Positions 43,931-54,344 of a DNA stretch of 64,000 nucleotides are shown here, in pieces. Each line of letters begins with the position of its first letter. Position 1 is the first letter of the stretch. The DNA lies in contig CM036753.1 of the NCBI GenBank assembly GCA_020796225.1, forward strand, positions 70,671,865 through 70,735,864, given 5' to 3'. Source of the DNA: Arion vulgaris (taxonomy: Eukaryota; Mollusca; Gastropoda; Stylommatophora; Arionidae). Under the pieces are notes generated by a model, which saw nothing but the letters and a program-made list of their open reading frames with translations, did no database searches and was not told the DNA's origin. The position numbers and the translations under genes are program-made.

Positions 43931-44092
43931 AAAGGGGTAATAACTTCCTGTAATAGACAAATACTCCAAAAACCACGATTTTTCGAAATTTTTGCCTGGT
44001 CCACCAAGAAAATGACCACGAGCCGCCACTGGTTCAAGCAATACTGTCAGCAACGAGTGATATATAATCAGCATACCATTACATTACTTGTT

Positions 44093-44309
44093 CCGCCCGA
44101 GTGGTTACCAGGGCCCAAATTTGGGGTGTAAAGAATAGAACCACTGTTCTAGAGCCATGCATGTCGTAAGAGGCGACTAAGGAGGTTTGGCTGAAATCGG
44201 ATGCATGCGGCCTACCAAACCAATGTGCAACATATACACGTTCTTGGCAAAGATCAAACATATCACAAAGAGTGATACAAATTTATCGTAAAGAACGAAC
44301 ACAAAGAAG
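44093..44309 (+). mobile_element. SINE-A with internal deletion
   Basis: Flanked by a perfect 10-bp duplication ATTACTTGTT (44083-44092 and 44310-44319). The head starts CGCCCGAGTGGTTACC. About 30 bases around GTGTCCTAAACGTGTAGAAG are missing compared with other copies. Confidence 0.93.
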
Positions 44310-44454
44310 ATTACTTGTTCTACAAATTGGGAAATGTTACTGAGAATAAACATGAAGTTGCTTTGATTCAGATAATATTCAGGATTTGAGACAGCTCTGA
44401 CTGTCTTCCCTTTGACAAATCAGATCTGAAACGGGGCTATCGCACTTATAGTAA

Positions 44455-45140
44455 ATGTGATCATGATAGTATTCACTGACTCACAGTTCACACTACAAGC
44501 TTTAGAAGAACAGCAGAATCAGTCAAACGAGATCCAGTCATTGGCATCAGTCATCCACAATCTGATTTCCTCCTTTGATATTAATGTCATTCTACAGTGG
44601 ATCCCTGGGCACACAAATGTCCCAGGAAATGACAAGGCACATCATCTGGTCAAACATGGATCAAAACCACAAATAGACAAAGCTGTTAGCATACAAAGTA
44701 TAAAACAGATTCTGAAAAACAACTCCAGAGAAGTTTGGATGAACTGATGAGCTATGGGAACGACGGGTCGGGACATGTATGCAGAGATGAATAGACCAAA
44801 CCCTAAGGACAATATAAATCTGCTACAACGAAAAGATCAAAGTACTATCTTTCAGTTAAGAACAGGACATGTTGGACTGAATTACCACCTACACAGAATA
44901 AATCTCACACACCTACCACACTGTAGAAAGTGCAGTCACTCATGTGAGACAGTACAGCATATCTTGCTTGAATGTCCTGGACTGCATAAAGCTAGACAAG
45001 AACTCCTCCCACCACACCCATCTGTTCATAATACACTTTACACTAGTCTTCCACAATTACAGAACACATGCAGATTCTACAAAATTTGGGATTGGCTGCC
45101 CAAGAGTGAAAACTCGCAGCCCTGGTTAGAAGAATAGTAA
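44455..45140 (+). mobile_element. RNase H-type LINE fragment (RNase H and tail)
   Basis: Plus strand: VFTDSQFTLQAL with the RNase H Asp, QWIPGHTNVPGNDKAHHLVK with the His/Asp region (NERAD has become NDKAH), then after one stop a clean 127-codon tail with FQLRTGHVGLNYHLH, the Cys cluster CRKC and VQHILLECPGL. The encoding is well preserved apart from one stop at about 44746. The RT is absent. Confidence 0.82.
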
Positions 45141-45234
45141 ATGTGACACTAGACAGTTAGGTTTTGTATAAAAAACACATATCAATAGACCGTCAGTATA
45201 AACTTATGTCACATTGGCAATATCCCAAAAGACG

Positions 45235-45690
45235 AAGACAGATTTATGTTACTTCATCTCTATACATCGACAGCACCCATCATCCTTATCAGTATGTATG
45301 CACCAACCCTTTGTGGCACCAAGGATTAGTTCTACGACCAGCTTGACTTACATATTGCTGAAATCCACAAGAAAGAGCACTGGATACTGCTTGGAGACTT
45401 CATAGCAAGGGTTGGAGCTGATGATGTTTGGTGTTGGAAAAATAAACAGCGACTCCTGAAGCTGTGTACATACCATGATATCACGAACACCTTTAAGATG
45501 AAATCATATCACAGAGTATTTCGGAGACATGCTCACAGTAAGCACTGGTATCAGAACCACCACGTTATCATTAAGCGGTTTGAAATCAGATATTTTCTGC
45601 ACACTAGCACATTTCATAGTACAGACTGCAACACCAAATACTGCTTAAAATTTCATCTACAGCCAAAGAGAATCCAATAGGGGAATATTT
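45235..45690 (+). mobile_element. RTE-like LINE endonuclease fragment
   Basis: Plus strand: YAPTLCGTKD, then WILLGDFIARVGADDV (the D.N/A.VG region) and a later SKHWYQNHHVI stretch near the usual IDHV site. Frameshifts and substitutions have removed catalytic residues. Confidence 0.68.
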
Positions 45691-45694
45691 TGCA

Positions 45695-46205
45695 TCAGTT
45701 AATTACTGTTGCCAACTCAGACATCATAAGTTCCTCTCTTTAGCTTGTTGAGATGACACCTCAGTCTATTGTGGCATGTGCAGAGCCATACTTTGCAACG
45801 TTTTTTTATTCTATTGAGAGGGCAATATGGTTTTTTTTACCCGTGGCCAAAATGTTTTTACACATAAAATTATTGTCAGAAAACAAACAAAATCATTTGA
45901 AAATCATTTTAATTGAAAGATTTATTTTAAATTAATAAGTATTATATTTGTATGTCTAAACTAACCTTTAGCCAATGGTTAGTATATAAAAGAATGGAGA
46001 TATTTGACAAATAAGAACGTACACATTATTTCAGCTGAAGTACACAGATTATAATGATACAATCATTCTCAAATAAACCACCTTTATTATAAAAATAATG
46101 ACTCAATTTTAGTAGATCATTTTTTAACAATTTTGTTTGTCAAGCAATTCAATGGTGTCTTCTTTTTCTGTCTGTGCCAAACTTTACTATTGAAATAGAA
46201 TGCTA
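45695..46205. other. No gene seen
   Basis: AT-rich region 3' of MRPL43. Confidence 0.4.
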
Positions 46206-46218
46206 ACTGAAGTTCAGA

Positions 46219-46238
46219 TTTATTCCATTCTATTTATT
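46219..46238 (-). terminator. Possible MRPL43 polyadenylation signals
   Basis: Two AATAAA hexamers on the minus strand (46219-46224 and 46233-46238), about 75-95 bases after the MRPL43 stop. Another lies at about 46295-46300. Confidence 0.5.
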
Positions 46239-46314
46239 CTTGAAACTTTCGACAATGGAGCACGCAAGTGTTGCAAGAATTATCAATAGATACTCTTTAT
46301 TTCAAATAATATTG

Positions 46315-46631
46315 CTACTTATCATCAATAGTAGACTTTGACTTGTTTTCATATGAATCTGCAGATAATTCTTCAAGGACTAGATCTGTTGCAGTTTTTC
46401 CTGTTTTCAAATTGACAGAGAATTTTTCGCTTGGAAACTTAGTAATTGCCAACTCAGGATCCTTAAACATAAATGGATGCCATATGTCTTGTATGCTGGG
46501 GTTATCAGTGTGAATATTCTTTAAAATATTGACAATCTGAACTCCTGATCTTGTGCGCATGTGTTCAGTCCATTTGCAGATATCCCCAACCTCTTTACCA
46601 GCCATCTCCATGACTTCTCTTCGGCCATTCA
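46315..46631 (-). CDS. MRPL43: MRPL43 exon 3
   Basis: Acceptor TTTGTTTTTCAG|TGAATGG. The first two bases complete a Leu codon begun in exon 2, giving EYLNGRR. Contains HTDNPSIQ and WHPF and ends at a stop at 46315. Confidence 0.95.
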
Positions 46632-49600
46632 CTGAAAAACAAAAGCAGTCAAATATTTGAATTGAGGGCTGTAATAAAACAATATTGTATGCTGACAAAC
46701 ATTAGTATTGTGAATTCACAGTTACATTGATTGGTTGGTTATTGCAGCAGTACCTGGGCTCCCGCCCTTTGACTCAATGCCATATTTTTATATCTGCAAG
46801 TGTCTTTTGAGTTGCTGTTTTGCTCAGGACTGAATTCTATGTTATATATCTTGGAGGAAGAATTTTTCCAATATCATCATGCACTGGGCACTGACAAAGA
46901 TGGTGGTCAACAATTCACAAGGATGTGTTCACAGTTGGTACTCTAGAGTGTGTTGCTGTTTGATTCTGCTTATTAAGTTGTATGTGTTGAATATGGAGTT
47001 GGAATATTGTGCTCTGGCCCCTTCTCTTTAGGTTAATATTACCTTTTGGACTGAGCATGGCCATATATTTGTTGATCTCTCTTTAAGTATTTCCCATCTG
47101 TTTAACCAAGTCATCTTGTTTAGTTTTCAATAGTTGTTTAACTGTCTGCAGAGTTGTGGATATGTATGATTGCTCTTGTCTTCATCACTTCTTTGCTAGT
47201 TTGTCTGTTCTATCATTGTCAGGTGTGTTAAGAGTATAGAGGGATCCATTGCATGACTATTCTGACTTCATAAGATGTAATAAGGTGGTTGATATCTAGG
47301 GTTATTTGGGCAAGCAGAGGCGTACTATGATCACTATTTGTTACATATAAGAGATGATAGTGAGTCTGGCTCAGCACAGCCATATGTCCTCCACTGTACA
47401 GGCTAAGATCCGGCAAGTTTGCTGCATTCAATATCATCACATTCATTTTTAATTAGTAAAGAGAGGTATAGAGTCAGTCCTGCAGAGCCCTAACTCTGGA
47501 AGAGGCAAAGGATGTTCATGTTCTGAAAAGTCTATCAGGCTGTGCTGATCTGACACCATGTTACAATATATCAGTAGATATGGTACTATAAAGTTGGGGT
47601 TTTATGTTTGTAGAATCTAATCAGCAACCCATCTGCACAAATATGCGCCCAATTGAACAATATTTCTGTAGGTTATCAAAAGTTGTGTTAGGGCTAACAA
47701 ACCAAATATATGACCGATAATACAAATTACATGAACGTTCTCTGCTGGTGAGTGGCCTCTTGCTAGCTTCTTCAATAAGTGGTTGGTCAAATAGGGTATT
47801 TCATTGAGAAAACAAGTGCCATTGGTTGCTTCACCTCATCGTGCTGGGAATGCAACACATTTTGGTCTTCTTCTTTGGACGCTCCATATTGACCACTTGT
47901 TTTTACCACTCTTTGTGATCTGTATGTTATTCGAGCCTAAGACCAATTGTACATTGTGCCAGCTATGTGCCTACATGTAGGCCAGCACATCCGATTTCTG
48001 CAACACTTTTTATTTACTAGAGTAGCTTCCCTAGGTCCCTACCTCAATCGCCTCTTATATCTTCTAAGCCTTGTAGGTTGCAGTGTTACTATTCTTTGCT
48101 TCCCTTGCAAGCCCCAGAAATACATGGACGGTCTGTATGTCTGAAATTGCTTATTCGTCTAGTGCAGCGTTTCCCAAAGTGGGCAGTACCGCCTCCCAGT
48201 GAGCGCTGAAGCGTTCTAGGGGGGCGCGCGATAGTGGGTTCATAAGAAATTGGGGGGTGTTCAGGCGATTAGGGGCCGGTGGTTCCTTAAAGAAGAAATT
48301 AATAATAAATATTTTTAATTAAATAATTTTCGTGATTTTACGATTGAATAATCTTTTAAAATTTGAATTCTGCATTTTAATTCATCTTATGCCCATCTTA
48401 CACGATCCATTTTATCATCAATTTTCTATTTCGTGCTTATAATCATTTGAAAATTGACCATGTAATACAGAAATATATATCAATTTTCTATGGCAAAGAG
48501 AAAATAGAGCATGTATATATGTGGGGGGGGGGATGGCAAACTGTTTAAATGTGGAGAGGGGGCGTTACAAAGTTTAAGCTGTGTAAAGTGGGCGGTGGGC
48601 AGAAAAAGTTTGGGTTAGTGTTATTACTATGTCACTATGGATTAGTGTTATAAACTGGCTTAGATTACAGCTGACAATCCATGTGTGAAGACCGCAATGC
48701 TATCTTCCACCAGTGAATGTGTTTGAGGTACGAGGCGTGTTCAAATGAAAGCGGGACTTGTGGATTTATTTAAAAAGTATCATACGCAAATTAACAGTTT
48801 CAACGGAATTAAACAAAGCAACCACTTGTGAATAAGAATGCACCTGGATTCATCAGAAAAAATCTCTGTATGCATTTAGGCCAGCATTCCACTGTTTAGG
48901 TAGACGTCGAATGCCGTCCGAGAAAAAGGTGCGTGGCTGCAAACTGAACCATGTGGTCACCGCTGTTTTCACGTCTGCGTCGCTGTTGAATCGCTGTCCC
49001 TTTAGTGCTTTCTTCAACGGTCCGAACAAATGGAAATCACACGGGACAAATCGGGACTATAGGCTGGGTGATGAAGAACTTCCCAATTTTTCTTTGCCAA
49101 TGTTTCCTGCACAATTTTCGCGACGTGCGACGGCGTTGTCGTGGAGAAGAACCACACCTTGAGAAAGCTTGCCTGGTCGCTTAGCCTTGATGGCCTTATG
49201 CAGCTTGTCTAAAGTGTCTTTATAATGAGCGGCATTGATGTTAACACCAGGTTCCTTAAAATCGGCCAACAAAAGCCCTTCATGGTCAAAAATGCGGTCA
49301 CCATAACCTTCCCAGCAGAAACCTGTGTCTTGAATTTTTGGGTTTTGGTGAACCTGGATGTTTCCATTGCATGCTGTCAATTTTGCTGCTCAGTTCATAG
49401 TGATGGCACCACGATTCATCACCTGCCACAATGCTCAACAGAAATGCATCACCCTCTGTCCTGTACCGCATCAAGTGGTTCAAACTCCACCCCATCCGTT
49501 CTTCCTTATGGTGGTCAGTCAACATCCGTGGGACCCACTGTGAACACACCTTCCGATAGTTCAATTTCTTCCGAACAACCATGTGGGCTGTCCCAATTGA

Positions 49601-51511
49601 CATATGGAATTCTTCTGCAAGCGACGAATGCTCCAACGCGGTCAGTCAGTACTGCTTTATCAAGCAAGGCTATGGCTTCTTCTGTTGCAACAATATGCGC
49701 CTGACCTGGCTGTGCAAGATCTGCTGACAACGCTCGTCCGCACGTCTCAAAAATTGTGCAGGAAACATTGGCAAAGAAGAATTGGGAAGTTCTTCATCAC
49801 CCAGCCTATAGTCCTGATTTGTCCCTGTGTGATTTCCATTTGTTCGGACCATTGAAGAAAGCACTAAAGGGACAGCGATTCAACAGCGACGCAGAGCGTG
49901 AAGACAGTGGTGACCACATGGTTCAGTTTGCAGCCACGCACCTTTTCTCGGACGGCATTCGACGTCTACCTAAACAGTGGGATGCTTGCCTAAATGCATA
50001 TGGAGTTTTCTGATGAACCCAGGTGCATTCTTATTCACAAGTGGTTGCTTTGTTTAATTCCGTTGAAACTGTTAATTTGTGTATGATACTTTTAAAATAA
50101 ATCCACAAGTCCCGTTTTCATTTGAACACGCCTCGTATATTCCCTCTTCTGTAAGAAATAATGGCAATGATAATAAAGAAACCAAAAAAAGAATCTTACA
50201 GTATTCTGAAACAATTGATGGTGCCCTATGGCGTCTTGGTTGCAAGTAGACAACAACACCAGGATGTTTCTGAGTAAAGTCCAGTAAGTGATTCTCAATA
50301 AAATCACTGCAAAAGAAGTGAACAAATTAATTCAATACATATACAAAAATACTTTGCTGGACAAATATAAGTAATTTTATTTTCCTAAATTTTAAATAGT
50401 TTATTAAATTCTATTATAATAAAGTATCAAAACATTAAAAACAGTGCCAAAAGAAAAAACTATCTATTATTGATGTGATCAAATCAAACTGAACAAGTAA
50501 AAAAGCAATTTTGATCAGATGTGGAACAAAATAGTGTTCAATTATTAAATATCCGATATCACATTCCAAAGAAAGTGACAGTAGCAGCCATCTGTTCTAA
50601 GAGAAAAGGTAGAACTAAGAAAGAATACAACAAACTTTTATATCTCCTACATTAGATAGGGCAGGAACTCATGATGATCCAGTTCAGGATAAAATGATGG
50701 GGCGGGGGGTCATAGCCTCCAGAAAAAACTCCATAATGATCAGTTAATCAATCTTTTTGCATATTTTGGTATGTCATTCTTTTCGGGCTGTACCAATATT
50801 GACCCTCACCTCTTTCAATCTGGTCAGCAACTGGGATGTCCAATTCTGAATAAGTACTATCGCAATCATTTTTGCATGATTAAGAATGTCACTTCAGTTC
50901 CCACTGATATCGTTGCCAGCCATGCCAGTCAATCTATCAGCGCGTTCATTTGTCAAATTTGTGTGCCCAGGGAAAAAAATGAAGGTGATTTCTCTTATCC
51001 ATGTCTGTACCGTTAGCTCCCCAGTTTCGTCTCACCATTCCTGTTTCGACTTTCAAGTTACGAATCATAATAATATATAATTATATGATAATTCTGGGCA
51101 TAATTTCAAGATTTTCAGACTTCCACCTTGAAATTGTTTGCTGGAAAACTATTTACTATTCCTGGTGAATTTACACGAATCAAAGATTAATAAATATAAT
51201 CATGAACGTAAGTATGGTTGCAGTGTAGTTCACAATAAAATAATATTAGTTTTAATATTGATACATTCATTGTTGTTATTGTAATAATGACTCACAATGT
51301 TAATGTTGTACTAAAAAAAAAAGCAAATAAAAAAATCTACGACTGTCGACTACTCGTACTCGTTGAATCGTTCTACTGACCGCATGAATCTGCTTGAACC
51401 ATGCGATTTGCAAAATCTGAAAGTTATGCGCTGGAGCTGGCATACATAACGACCTACTCCATTTTGCATAACATTCTTCAAAAAATCTTTGGGAATAGCA
51501 TTGTTCGACAT
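46315..51511 (-). CDS. MRPL43: MRPL43, mitochondrial ribosomal protein mL43 (whole gene, three exons)
   Basis: A structural protein of the large mitochondrial ribosomal subunit, with the L51/S25/CI-B8 (thioredoxin-like) fold. The exons are 51381-51511, 50200-50306 and 46315-46631, joined in phases 2 and 1, giving 184 codons with no internal stop. Recognition rests on [13 protein letters not shown] (residues 17-29), [13 protein letters not shown] (about 52-64), EYLNGRREVM across the second junction, and the family hallmark HTDNPSIQ (120-127) with WHPF (130-133). Vertebrate mL43 has the same order. The C terminus after about residue 150 is acidic and not conserved. Introns are 1074 and 3568 bp; intron 2 holds a LINE remnant, SINE-A2, a hAT MITE and a palindromic mariner. 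Splice sites are consensus and the frame is clean, so the gene looks functional. Confidence 0.95.
46850..47460 (-). mobile_element. RNase H-type LINE remnant in MRPL43 intron 2
   Basis: Minus strand: [14 protein letters not shown] and [10 protein letters not shown], the second half of an RNase H domain. Downstream text is worn. Confidence 0.6.
47470..47865. other. Intron sequence, nothing recognised
   Basis: Possibly further worn minus-strand LINE text; no motif. Confidence 0.35.
47868..48130 (-). mobile_element. SINE-A2 copy in MRPL43 intron 2
   Basis: The minus strand matches 56385-56640 from the head (GGGCTTGCAAGGGAAGCAAA) to the 3' end (AAAGAAGAAG). The central block is a diverged form of the SINE-A central block. 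Confidence 0.75.
48165..48614 (+). mobile_element. hAT-type MITE, third copy, in MRPL43 intron 2
   Basis: Starts CAGCGTTTCCCAAAGTGGG and is collinear with the 6.4-kb copy. The last few bases of the right end (AACCTATG) are missing. TAGTG on both sides may be a remnant of the duplication. Confidence 0.8.
48859..49730 (-). pseudogene. Mariner transposase, main copy (5'-truncated)
   Basis: Reading down the minus strand: [20 protein letters not shown] (about 49710), [48 protein letters not shown] with the first catalytic Asp, [23 protein letters not shown], then LLHDNA with the second Asp at about 49130. Several frameshifts separate the frames. After HDNA the reading continues through the 3' third shared with the right arm. 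The N-terminal helix-turn-helix is missing because the inverted copy replaces it. Confidence 0.87.
49726..50013 (+). pseudogene. Mariner transposase 3' third, inverted copy
   Basis: Plus strand: [38 protein letters not shown] with the third catalytic Asp, then LKGQRFNSD and a C terminus [13 protein letters not shown] followed by a stop. The frame is clean from 49756 to 50013. It contains the second and third catalytic aspartates of the D34D triad and cannot act alone. Confidence 0.88.
50200..50306 (-). CDS. MRPL43: MRPL43 exon 2
   Basis: 107 nt. Acceptor TTCTTTTGCAG|TGATTT; donor TACT|GTAAGA. The first base completes Arg44. Encodes [35 protein letters not shown]. The end of the palindromic mariner lies only about 65 bases inside the intron. 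Confidence 0.94.
50690..51070 (-). mobile_element. RNase H-type LINE fragment in MRPL43 intron 1
   Basis: Same family as 55.7-56.0 and 59.4-59.9 kb. The minus strand has the region matching GHAGVRGNERADRLA (here altered) and the 3' words CAATCTTTTTGCATA and TATGTCATTCTTTTCGGGCT. Confidence 0.72.
51381..51511 (-). CDS. MRPL43: MRPL43 exon 1
   Basis: Starts at the ATG at 51511-51509 ([18 protein letters not shown]), with [17 protein letters not shown] following. The donor is ATGCG|GTCAGT. It has 43 codons plus two bases. The start is supported by matching length with the family, whose N terminus precedes QNG..RYV..LQR by about 15 residues. Confidence 0.93.
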
Positions 51512-51795
51512 TCACGTAATATTATTGTGTCCTTGGTGTTTATAAACTGTCCTCTCAAGATGAACGTGTGTGAAGCTCTTTAGCTAGAAAGTTATAAATG
51601 TAGAGTTATGCAAAATTCAAATCAGGAAGTAATATGGAACAAATCAGCAAAAAGCCAGACGTACGTAAGCATTGTTTATACCGACAATACTCGAAGAACT
51701 TCAATTCAATTCCGGTTAGTAGTGTTACCTTCATTGAAACGAGTAAACGCTACATCATAAACCTTGGAAGATGTTTTTTTCCCCCAGATATTATG

Positions 51796-51848
51796 AATTT
51801 ATTTGATGGAGATTCCAATAATCAACAAACTTTAACAGAGGTCTGAGA
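51796..51848 (+). other. Possible divergent exon next to MRPL43
   Basis: A very strong acceptor (run of T and C ending CAG at about 51787) is followed by ATTATGAATTTATTTGATGG encoding MNLFDGDSNNQQTLTEV and then a stop; the only donor-like site (GAG|GTCTGA) is weak. It could be the first coding exon of a gene divergent from MRPL43, or chance. Confidence 0.25.
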
Positions 51849-51849
51849 G

Positions 51850-52185
51850 GTCGGCCTGTGTTCGCAGTGTGAGTGTTCGGGTTAGCTCAAAATGAAATGA
51901 AATAGTTACTTATAATAGTTACCACACTCAGTGAGTTCACAGACTCACAAGTCACTCGTCTTGTCACTCACACTGGACCACACGTTGAGACTACTGAGGA
52001 GGAAATCGGAGCACTTATGGACTAATTGGTTCGATGTGCAGTGTGATGATAATCCAACAACAAACGTATCAAAAGCACACTGACAGTCATTCTGATTATC
52101 ATTGCACAGCTCGATCTTGACAAATCAGACAAATGTATATGCATAAATATAAAGAAATAATGGTTATTGGTTATTGAACCGACGT
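51850..52185. other. Repeat-like stretch without a gene
   Basis: About 52000-52070 matches, inverted, 13080-13160. Class unknown. Confidence 0.4.
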
Positions 52186-52189
52186 CATA

Positions 52190-52790
52190 ACACAACAGGC
52201 AGACGCATAGGTCACAGGTGCTCAGTTGCAGTCTCCCCCAAAGATGGCTCGCTGGTTAAACACACTCATTTCTCTGCCTTTCATGAATGCACCCAGTTCT
52301 ACTTGTATAACTGTAATTTTAAACTCCTTAAATCGTTGGATAGATTGTAGTGTCCTCATCCAACAGGAGGTCGCCAATAGACCTAAGAACATCTCCCTTA
52401 TCCATCCTAAACTCCCAGACAATCAATGTTGTCGATACAAGCATGTCTGCTCTCTCGTTGCTGTGAACATCTACATGCCCAGGGCAGTAGATCCAAGTGA
52501 GCCTCTGGAGGTTGAAAACCTCTATAGACGACATTCATGCATACTGCCATTCTGGATCTTCTGAAACATGGACTGAGAGTCAGATACAACAACCGCCCCA
52601 ATAAATGGTGCTCCATAGAGTCACTTGAGAGCAACATTAATGGCCTCACTCTCCATCCTCATACTGGTAGTTGTCCTGTATGCTCCGCAATGACCCTACC
52701 ATGCACGCTAGCCAGGAAATTCCAGCCTGAATTCTCACCACGATCCACAGACCCATTGGTATAAGCAACAACATCATCACTTGCATTATC
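52190..52790 (-). mobile_element. RNase H-type LINE fragment
   Basis: Minus strand: YCPGHVDVHSNERADML (RNase H His/Asp region), then VWEFRMDKGDVLRSIGDLL. A second copy of this family is at 63.29-63.66 kb. Both share 3' words such as TTATTGAACCGACGTCA. Confidence 0.75.
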
Positions 52791-52799
52791 AGCTATATA

Positions 52800-53215
52800 A
52801 TTTTGAGTTCAGCCTTCATGTTCACCGATCTCCACATTCCCTTCCAAGAGTAATGATAACATTGCGTAAGTTAGCCATTCTACCATTTCAACAAAATATG
52901 TAACACAAACTTTAGCAATATTCTGTTTTGCAGAACATTATTTTATTATTAGCATTTACATAGCTTTAAAGTCAACTATAAATTTGAAGACTAGTGAGAA
53001 TTCATATATTAATTAATAATGTAATTAATTATTGACAGACTGCATTTGGATGAACTCAATTAATTATTCAAATTTATTTTAAAATTAAATTATTAATGCA
53101 ACTTTTCAAGTACTCAGTCGCGGCAACTCTATCTAATCAAGGTCTACAAAGTGTGTTCTTCGTCTAGCTCTGCATCCAGCAAAGTTGGTGTCAACTAGTC
53201 CTTTTTAGAAAGGGC
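52800..53215. other. No gene seen
   Basis: AT-rich, with TTAATTAAT-rich runs near 53010-53100. Confidence 0.4.
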
Positions 53216-53219
53216 AAAA

Positions 53220-53910
53220 TCACATTGCATCTAAGGTCTCAGCAACTAGGGCTGAACATTCATAAGGGAAAGACAAAGATATTGAGAATTAACCAACCAA
53301 ACGACAACACGATCTCCCTGAGTGAAATCCCACTTCAAGAGGTAGAATCATACACATATTTGGGCAGCAACGTAGACAAAGAGGGTGGAACAGATAGAGA
53401 TGTTCAAATAAGAATACAGAAGGCAAGAGAAGCTTTCATTGCACTGGGAAACATTTGGAAGTCTAAAGAAATCAAATCTAGAAAAAAATTTGGATATTTA
53501 ACTCTAATGTTAAAGCAGTTCTACTGTATGGGTCAGAAACATGGAGAACAACTAAAACAATAGCGCATAAATTGCAAACATTCATCAACTGGTGTCTACG
53601 CAGAATAGAGGGAATAAGATGGTATGATGGGGTCACAAATGAGGAACATATGGAGAGAACAAGACAGATTCCAGTGAACGAACAGGTTAAAAAGACGCTG
53701 GCGCTGGATAGGACACACTTTGCGAAAACCGGAGGGGAATATAACAAGAAGGGTCCTTCCCTGGAACCCGCAGGGACAGCGAAAGAAGGGGAGGCCGAGA
53801 ATACATGGAGACGAGATTTGGAGGCGGAGATCAACAATATAAAGAAGAGCTGCAGGAGATAACTAGAGATAGGAAGACTTGGCATGAGTTGGTTGAGGGC
53901 CTATGATCAG
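53220..53910 (+). mobile_element. LINE fragment (RT end)
   Basis: Plus strand: LGLNIHKGKTKILRINQ, VESYTYLGSNVDKEGGTDRD, IWKSKEIKSRK, then another frame with CLRRIEGIRWYDGVTNEEH, a frameshifted [15 protein letters not shown] stretch, and [10 protein letters not shown]. It ends with a stop near 53862 and TGGTTGAGGGCCTATGATC. Inverted relatives lie at 26.1 and 62.1 kb. Confidence 0.82.
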
Positions 53911-54076
53911 TGGTGACACATGTGCTCTAGGTCAGGTTTTTTCCTTTTGGTTCTACATAAGGAGGAAAACCTGGATAAAAAGGCATGCTGGAACCAGACG
54001 TGCTGACCTACGGTGTCTGTATGCACTTTACTGGCACAATGAACTCTCACTCTAAGGAGCAAATCATATACAGACC

Positions 54077-54329
54077 TGCCCGAGTGGTTACCGGGCCAAA
54101 TTTGGGGTGTAAAGAATAGAACCACTGTTACCTGCCATGCATGTCGTAAGAGGCCACTAGGGAGATTTGGCTGAAATCGGATGCACATGCCCTAAAAGTG
54201 TAGAAACTATGCGTTTAGGGGCCTACCAAACCAATGTGCAACGTATACATGTTGTCGGCAAAGATCAAACATATCACAAAGAGTGATAAAAATTGATCGT
54301 AAAGAACGAACGCAAAGAAGAAGGAGAAG
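54077..54329 (+). mobile_element. SINE-A, full length
   Basis: Begins TGCCCGAGTGG (A box with one mismatch). Perfect 11-bp duplication ATATACAGACC at 54066-54076 and 54330-54340. Ends CGCAAAGAAGAAGGAGAAG. Confidence 0.94.
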
Positions 54330-54344
54330 ATATACAGACCATAA

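Larger units (their letters stand above)
39861..44031 (+). mobile_element. hAT-like element carrying the Penelope palindrome
   Basis: The left end CAGGGGCGGCTCGT and, inverted, the right end CAGTGGCGGCTCGT agree at 13 of 14 bases. Flanks GTTCTAGC (39853-39860) and GTTCAAGC (44032-44039) are an 8-bp duplication with one mismatch. CAG ends and 8-bp duplications are hAT traits. No transposase gene was found; most of the interior is the Penelope insertion, a second Penelope fragment and worn LINE sequence. Orientation is arbitrary. Confidence 0.68.
48731..50135 (-). mobile_element. Palindromic mariner in MRPL43 intron 2
   Basis: TA at 48729-48730 and 50136-50137 flanks a 1405-bp element. Its two ends are near-identical inverted repeats of about 400 bp (48731 to about 49135 and about 49726 to 50135). 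Both ends are the transposase 3' end plus terminal repeat CGAGGCGTGTTCAAATGAAA; the 5' end of the gene is absent. The element is therefore a minus-strand transposase gene fused to an inverted copy of its own 3' third. Confidence 0.9.

Noticed and set aside
53478..53885. Long minus-strand frame rich in Ser, Leu and Pro, resembling a membrane protein
   Set aside because: It is the antisense of a LINE RT tail; the plus strand carries the recognised motifs. The frames at 26136-26725 and 23248-24000 (minus) are rejected for the same reason: the real coding strand is opposite.
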